Part shown: positions 58,477 through 64,000 of the stretch, one piece after another | Layout: every line of letters starts with the position of its first letter | How positions within the stretch are numbered: position 1 is the stretch's first letter | Assembly (NCBI RefSeq): GCF_022539505.1 | Contig: NC_061512.1 | Span: 153,433,962-153,497,961 of the forward strand | Source: Lolium rigidum | Taxonomy: Eukaryota > Streptophyta > Magnoliopsida > Poales > Poaceae | DNA length: 64,000 nucleotides | Direction of reading: 5' to 3' | Program-made: the position numbers and the translations under genes | Notes under the pieces: model-generated | Database searches by the model: none | Told to the model about the DNA's origin: nothing | What the model saw: only the letters and a program-made list of their open reading frames with translations

Positions 58477-59857
58477 TGATACGTCCAAAACGTATCCACT
58501 TTCCCGAACACTTTTGCTATTGTTTTGCCTCTAATTTGTGTACTTTGGATGCAACTAACACGGACTAACGCTGTTTTCAGCAGAACTGTTCTGGTGTCTC
58601 GTTTTTGTGCAGAAATCCAACTTTCAGGAAAAACCTCGGGATTTTGACAGAAGGCCATATTTTCCAAGAAAACTCACGGAGCCAGAAGGGCAAGTCGGGT
58701 GGAGGCCCGAGGGCCCCACACCCTAGGGCGGCGCGGCCCAGGAGGGGGGCGCGCGGCCCTAGCGTGTGGCCCCCTCGGCAGGCCTCCGACGCCCTCCTTC
58801 GGACTACTTATCGCCCTCGACCTAAAAACGCACGGGAGAAGTCGAAGTCGCCAGAAACCCTCCAGAACGCCGCCACATCGCGAAACTCCGTCTCGGGAGC
58901 CAGAAGTCTTCGTTCTGGCACTCCGCCGCGACGGGGAATTGGAGGAGATCATCGCCGCCATCACCACCAACGCCTCTACATACACCAGCCATGTTTCCCC
59001 CATCCATGTGTGAGTAATTCCCCCGCTGTAGGCTGAAGGGGATGGTAGGGATTGGATGAGATTGGTCATGTAATAGTGTAAGATTGTTAGGGCATAGTGC
59101 CTAGTGTCCGTAATTGGTACTTTGATGATATTGTTGCAACTTGTTATGCTTAATGCTTGTCACTAGGGCCCGAGTGCCATGATCTCAGATCTGAACATGT
59201 TATTGTTTCATCATGATATTCATTGTTTATGGTCTTACCTGCAAGTTGTATACACATGTCGCTGTCCGGAACCAATGGCCCCGAAGTGACAGAAATCGGG
59301 ACAACCGGAGGGGATCACATGTGTTCACGGAGTGTTAATGCTTTGCTCCGGTGCTCTATTAAAAGGAGTACCTTAATATCCAGTAGATTCCCTTGAGGCC
59401 CGGCTGCCACCGGCTGGTAGGACAAAAGATGTTGTGCAAGTTTCTCATTGCGAGCACGTACGACTATAATTGGAACACATGCCTATGTATTGCTTTGTAC
59501 TTAGACACCGTTTTATTATTATCTGCAAATGCCCTGCTTGATTGTTACATGAGTTTCTCTCATCCATGCAACGCCCGTTATCCGTCCCCGTGCCTACAGT
59601 ATTTTAATCCTGATGTTTACTATAATCACTAATGCTGTCTCTGTTACTTCTGCTGCTCGTTATTTCACTCACTGCTACGCTACAAAACCGTTACTATCGA
59701 TAAACTCTTGCGAGCAAGTCTGTTTCCAGTGCAGCTGAATTGACAACTCCGCTGTTAAGGCTTTCAAGTATTCTTTGTCTCCCCTTGTGTCGAATCAATA
59801 AATTGGGTTTTACTACCCGCGAAGACTGTTGCGATCCCCTATACTTGTGGGTTATCA
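58477..59857 (+). repeat. 3' LTR of the gag-protease gypsy element, 1,381 bp
   Basis: Begins TGATACGTCC and ends TATCA, followed by the AGCAT target duplication. Confidence 0.92.
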
Positions 59858-61310
59858 AGCATCCCAGGCTTTCAAGGAGAGGGTTATTAAGGAGGGCCCT
59901 TGGGAGGAAGGAGGCGATGCAAACATGATGTGGACGAGTATGGTGACCTGCTTGCGGAAGGTCGCTGTAGAGGAGTTTGGGGTGAGTAAGGGAAGTAGAA
60001 GGGAAGCTAAGGATACCTGGTGGTGGAACGATGAGGTCCAGAGGGTTATTAGGGAGAAGAATGACTATTTCAGATGCCTATATCTGGACAGGAGTGTAGC
60101 TAACATGGAGAAGTACAAGGTGGCGAAGAAGGCTGCAAAGCGGGCGGTGAGTGAAGCAAGGGGTCGGGCGTATGAGGACCTCTACCAACGTTTAAACACG
60201 AAGGAAGGCGAAAGGGACATCTATAAGATGGCCAAGTTTAGGGAGAGGAAGATGAGGGATGTCAATGAAGTCAAATGCATCAAGGACGGAGAGGATCAGC
60301 TTCTTGTGAAGGATGAGGCGATCAAGCGTAGATGGCGGGAGTACTTTGACAACCTTTACAATGGAGAGGTTGAGAGCTCTACCATTGAGCTAGACGACTC
60401 CTTTGATGATACCAGCATGTTCTTTGTGCGACGTATCTAGGAGTCTGAGGTTAAGGAGGCGTTAAGGAGGATGAAAGGAGGCAAGGCGATGGGTCCTGAT
60501 GGTATCCCCATCGAGGCGTGGAGAGGCCTTGGAGACGTAGCGATAGTATGGCTAACTAAGTTTTTCAACCTCATTTTTCGGTCAAACAAGATGCCCGAAG
60601 AATGGAGGCGGAGTATTTTAGTACCAATCTTCAAGAACAAGGGGGATGTTCAAAGTTATACTAATTACCGTGGAATCAAGCTGATGAGCCATACTATGAA
60701 GCTATGGGAGAGAGTCATTGAGCACCGCTTAAGAAGGTTGACAAGCGTGACCAAAAACCAATTTGGTTTCATGCCTGGGAGGTCTACCATGGAAGCCATC
60801 TTCTTGGTACGACAGCTGATGGAGAGATATAGGGAGCAAAAGAAGGATCTTCATATGGTGTTCATTGATTTGGAGAAGGCCTATGATAAGATACCTCGGA
60901 ATGTCATGTGGTGGGTCTTGGAGAAACACAAAGTCCCAATAAAGTAAATTACCCTCATCAAGGATATGTATGATAATGTTGTGACAAGTGTTTGAACAAG
61001 TGATGCCGACACTGATGACTTTCCAATTAGAATAGGGCTACACCAAGGGTCGGCTTTGAGCCCTTATCTTTTTGATTTGGTGATGGATGAGGTCACAAGG
61101 GATATACAAGGAGATATCCCATGGTGTATGCTCTTTGCGGATGATGTGGTGCTAGTCGATGATAGCCGACCGGAGGTTAATAGAAAGTTAGAGTTGTGGA
61201 GGCGAACTCTAGAATCGAAAGGTTCTAGGCTTAGTAGAACTAAAACTGAATACATGAGGTGCAGTTTCAGTTCTACTAGGCCCGAGGAGGGAGAGGTTAG
61301 CCTTGATGGG
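59858..61310 (+). mobile_element. RTE-type LINE, 3' segment
   Basis: Continues the LINE from 50063 after the AGCAT duplication. It is cut again at 61310 by a second gypsy LTR. The LINE 3' end is not in the window. Confidence 0.85.
59863..61310 (+). pseudogene. RTE LINE reverse transcriptase domain, three stops
   Basis: The linker region (DTWWWNDEVQRVIREKNDYF) leads to reverse transcriptase: [88 protein letters not shown] (first catalytic Asp), [19 protein letters not shown] and the [10 protein letters not shown] catalytic box near 61136. In-frame stops are TAG 60438-60440, TAA 60945-60947 and TGA 60993-60995; the frame itself is kept. The catalytic residues are still present, so decay is by point mutation only, followed by the insertions. 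Confidence 0.92.
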
Positions 61311-62906
61311 TGATGGCGTGTATTTCACACGTTCGTTGGGCAACCCCAAGAGGAAGGTATGATGCGCACAGCAGCAAGTTTTCCCTCAGAAAGAAACCAA
61401 GGTTTATCGAACCAGGAGGAGCCAAGAAGCACGTTGAAGGTTGATGGCGGCGGGATGTAGTGCGGCGCAACACTAGGGATTCCGGCGCCAACGTGGAACC
61501 CGCACAACACAACCAAAGTACTTTGCCCCAACGAAACGGTGAGGTTGTCAATCTCACCGGCTTGCTCGTAACAAAGGATTAACCGTATTGTGTGGAAGAT
61601 GATTGTTTGCGAGAGAAAATAGTAAAAACAAGTATTGCGGCAGATTTGTATTTCAAGTATTAAAGAATGGACCGGGGTCCACAGTTCACTAGAGGTGTCT
61701 CTCCCATAAGATAAAAGCATGTTGGGTGAACAAATTACAGTCGGGCAATTGACAAATAGAGAGGGCATAACAATGCACATACATGACATGATAAGTATAG
61801 TGAGATTTAATTGGGCATTACGACAAAGTACATAGACCGCCATCCAACCGCATCTATGCCTAAAAAGTCCACCTTCAGGTTATCGTCCGAACCCCTTCCA
61901 AGTATTAAGTTGCAAAGCAACACACAATTGCATTAAGTATGGTGCGTAATGTAATCAACAACTACATCCTCGGACATAGCGCCAATGTTTTATCCCTAGT
62001 GGCAACAACACAACACAACCTTAGAACTTTCTGTCACTGTCCCTGGTGTCAATGCGAGGCATGAACCCACTATCGAGCATAAATACTCCCTCTTGGAGTT
62101 AAAAGCAGAAACTTGGCCAGAGCCTCTACTAATAACGGAGAGCATGCAAGATCATAAACAACAAATATGTAATAACTTGATAATTAACATGACATGGTAT
62201 TCTCTATCCATCGGATCCCGACAAACACAACATATAGCATTACAGATAGATGATCTTGATCATGTTAGGCAGCTCACAAGATCCAACAATGAAGCACAAT
62301 GAGGAGAAGACAACCATCTAGCTACTGCTATGGACCCATAGTCAAGGGGTGAACTACTCACTCATCACTCCGGAGGCGACCATGGCGGTGTAGAGTCCTC
62401 CGGGAGATGAATCCCCTCTCCGGCAGGGTGCCGGAGGAGATCTCCGTAATCCCCCGAGATGGGATCGGCGGCGGCGTCTCGCAAGGTTTTCCGTATCGTG
62501 GTTTTTCGCCTCGGGGGTTTCGCGACGAAGGCTTTAAGTAGGCGGAAGGGCAGAGTCGGGGCTCGACGAGGGGCCCACACCACGAGGCGGCGCGGGCCCC
62601 CTTGGCCGCGCCGCCATGTGGTCCGGCCACCTCGTGGCCCCACTTCGTATGCTCTTCGGTCTTCCGGAAGGTTCGTGGCAAAATAGGCCCCCGGGTCTTC
62701 GTTTCGTCCAATTCCGAGAATATTTCGTTACTAGGATTTCGAAACCAAAAACAGCAGAAAACGAGAACCGGCACTTCGACATCTTGTTAATAGGTTAGTT
62801 CCGTGAAAATGCACGAATATGACATAAAGTGTGCATAAAACATGTAGGTATCATCAATAATATGGCATAGAACATAAGAAATTATCGATACGTCGGAGAA
62901 GTATCA
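61311..62906 (-). repeat. Gypsy LTR (3' LTR in element sense), 1,596 bp, in the RTE LINE
   Basis: On the plus strand it starts TGATGGCGTGTATTTCAC and ends CGGAGAAGTATCA; on the minus strand TGATACTTCTCCGACG. Sequence type is a very common Triticeae gypsy LTR. The 5 bases before it are ATGGG, the likely left copy of the target duplication. The GC-rich part (62370-62700) resembles LTR leader sequence. Confidence 0.85.
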
Positions 62907-64000
62907 AGTATCCCCAAGCTTAGTTCTGCTCGTCCCGAGCAGGTAAAACGATAACAAAGATAATTTCTGAAGTGATATGCCATCATAACCTTGATCATAC
63001 TATTTGTAAACATATGTAGTGGATGCAGCGATCAAAACAATGGTAATGACATGAGTAAACAAGTGAATCATAAAGCAAAGACTTTTCATGAATAGTACTT
63101 CAAGACAAGTATTAATAAGTCTTGCATAAGAGTTAACTCATAAAGAAATAAATCAAAGTAAAGGTATTGAAGCAACATAAAGGAAGATTAAGTTTCAGCG
63201 GTTGCTTTCAACTTGTAACATGTATATCTCATGGATAATTGTCAACATAGAGTAATATAACAAGTACAATATGCAAGTATGTAAGAATCAATGCACAGTT
63301 CACACAAGTGTTTGCTTCTTGAGGTGGAGAGAGATAGGTGAACTGACTCAACATAAAAGTAAAGAGAAAGGTCCTTCATAGAGGAAAGCATCGATTGATA
63401 TATTTGTGCTAGAGCTTTTATTTTGAAAACATGAAATAATTTTGTCAACGGTAGTAATAAAGCATATGAGTTATGTACATTATATCTTACAAGTTGCAAG
63501 CCTCATGCATAGTATACTAATAGTGCCCGCACCTTGTCCTAATTAACTTGGACTACCGGATCTTTGCAATGCACATGTTTTAACCAAGTGTCACAATGGG
63601 GTACCTCTATGCCGCCTGTACAAAGGTCTAAGGAGAAAGCTCGCATTTTGGATTTCTCGCTTTTGATTATTCTCAACTTAGACATCCATACCGGGACAAC
63701 ATGGACAACAGATAATGGACTCCTCTTTAATGCATAAGCATGTGGCAACAATTATTATTCTCATATGAGATTGAGGATGTGTGTCCAAAACTGAAACTTC
63801 CACCATGATTCATGGCTTTAGTTAGCGGCCCAATGTTCTTCTCTAACAATATACATGCTCCAACCATAAAGGTGGTAGATCTCTCTTACTTCAGACAAGA
63901 CGGACATGCATAGCAACTCACATGATATTCAACAAAGAATAGTTGATGGCGTCCCTAGAAGCATGGTTATCGCACAACAAGCAACTTAATAAGAGATAAA
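62907..64000 (-). mobile_element. 3' non-coding interior of the last gypsy element (continues beyond window)
   Basis: Starts with AGTATCCCCAAGCTTAG, i.e. CTAAGCTTGGGGATACT on the minus strand, the polypurine-like tract before the LTR. The remaining 1.1 kb has no coding domain in the window. The 5' LTR and pol would be to the right. Confidence 0.75.

Larger units (their letters stand above)
50064..59857 (+). mobile_element. Gag-protease-only Ty3/gypsy element (Sabrina/WHAM-like), 9,794 bp, inserted in the RTE LINE
   Basis: LTRs at 50064-51472 and 58477-59857 begin TGATACGTCCAAAACG and end GGGTTATCA. The target duplication AGCAT is at 50059-50063 and 59858-59862. A TGGCGCCGTTGCCGGGGA primer site follows the left LTR, and a TAGGGGAG tract precedes the right one. 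The interior encodes gag and protease, then an ATHILA ORF1-like protein, but no reverse transcriptase, RNase H or integrase. The family name is from memory of Triticeae elements with this layout and is not certain. Confidence 0.9.

Overview
The window looks like nuclear DNA of a grass, most likely Triticeae (wheat, barley, Aegilops and relatives). Most of it is nested plant transposons of recognisable types: Ty3/gypsy and Ty1/copia LTR elements, L1-type and RTE-type LINEs, CACTA, PIF/Harbinger, Mutator, hAT-like and Stowaway elements. Only three host genes were recognised, all with spliceosomal introns: two GDSL esterase/lipase genes facing each other, and one small SWIB/MDM2-domain gene.

Layout. 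1-6608: a young chromovirus-type Ty3/gypsy element with 272-bp LTRs, disabled by a catalytic-site substitution in reverse transcriptase, an L1 LINE insertion and a stop in integrase. 6902 to about 9300: a PIF/Harbinger-like element carrying only a broken ORF1 (NAM-associated/Myb-like) protein. 9300-14826: A/T-rich sequence without recognisable genes. 14832-15590: an odd copia-derived insertion with a 5-bp target duplication (CTAAC) and two LTR ends facing each other. 15888-20263: GDSL gene 1, plus strand, one 3.3-kb intron containing two MITE-like elements, with a 2-bp frameshift. 20966-26416: a complete CACTA element without transposase. 26841-28672: GDSL gene 2, minus strand, intact, two exons. 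29867-32691: several MITEs.

34022-43205: a 9.2-kb Mutator element with a perfect 9-bp target duplication. It carries an intron-containing gene relic with a zf-XS-like motif and is itself hit by a 4.4-kb non-autonomous gypsy element (34519-38883). 45860-48539: the SWIB gene on the minus strand; its intron is expanded by about 3.5 tandem copies of a ~530-bp unit that begins inside exon 2. 48870-61310: an RTE LINE cut by a 9.8-kb gag-protease-only gypsy element (50064-59857, target duplication AGCAT) and ended by another gypsy LTR (61311-62906), whose internal region runs off the window.

The three host genes probably do not form a pathway. GDSL gene 2 should encode a secreted SGNH hydrolase and the SWIB gene a small chromatin or organelle SWIB protein; GDSL gene 1 is probably a recent pseudogene. 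The most unusual structures are the SWIB exon-2 duplication array, the copia insertion with inverted ends, and the Mutator element with a gene-like cargo. All calls come from reading the sequence; no database search was run.
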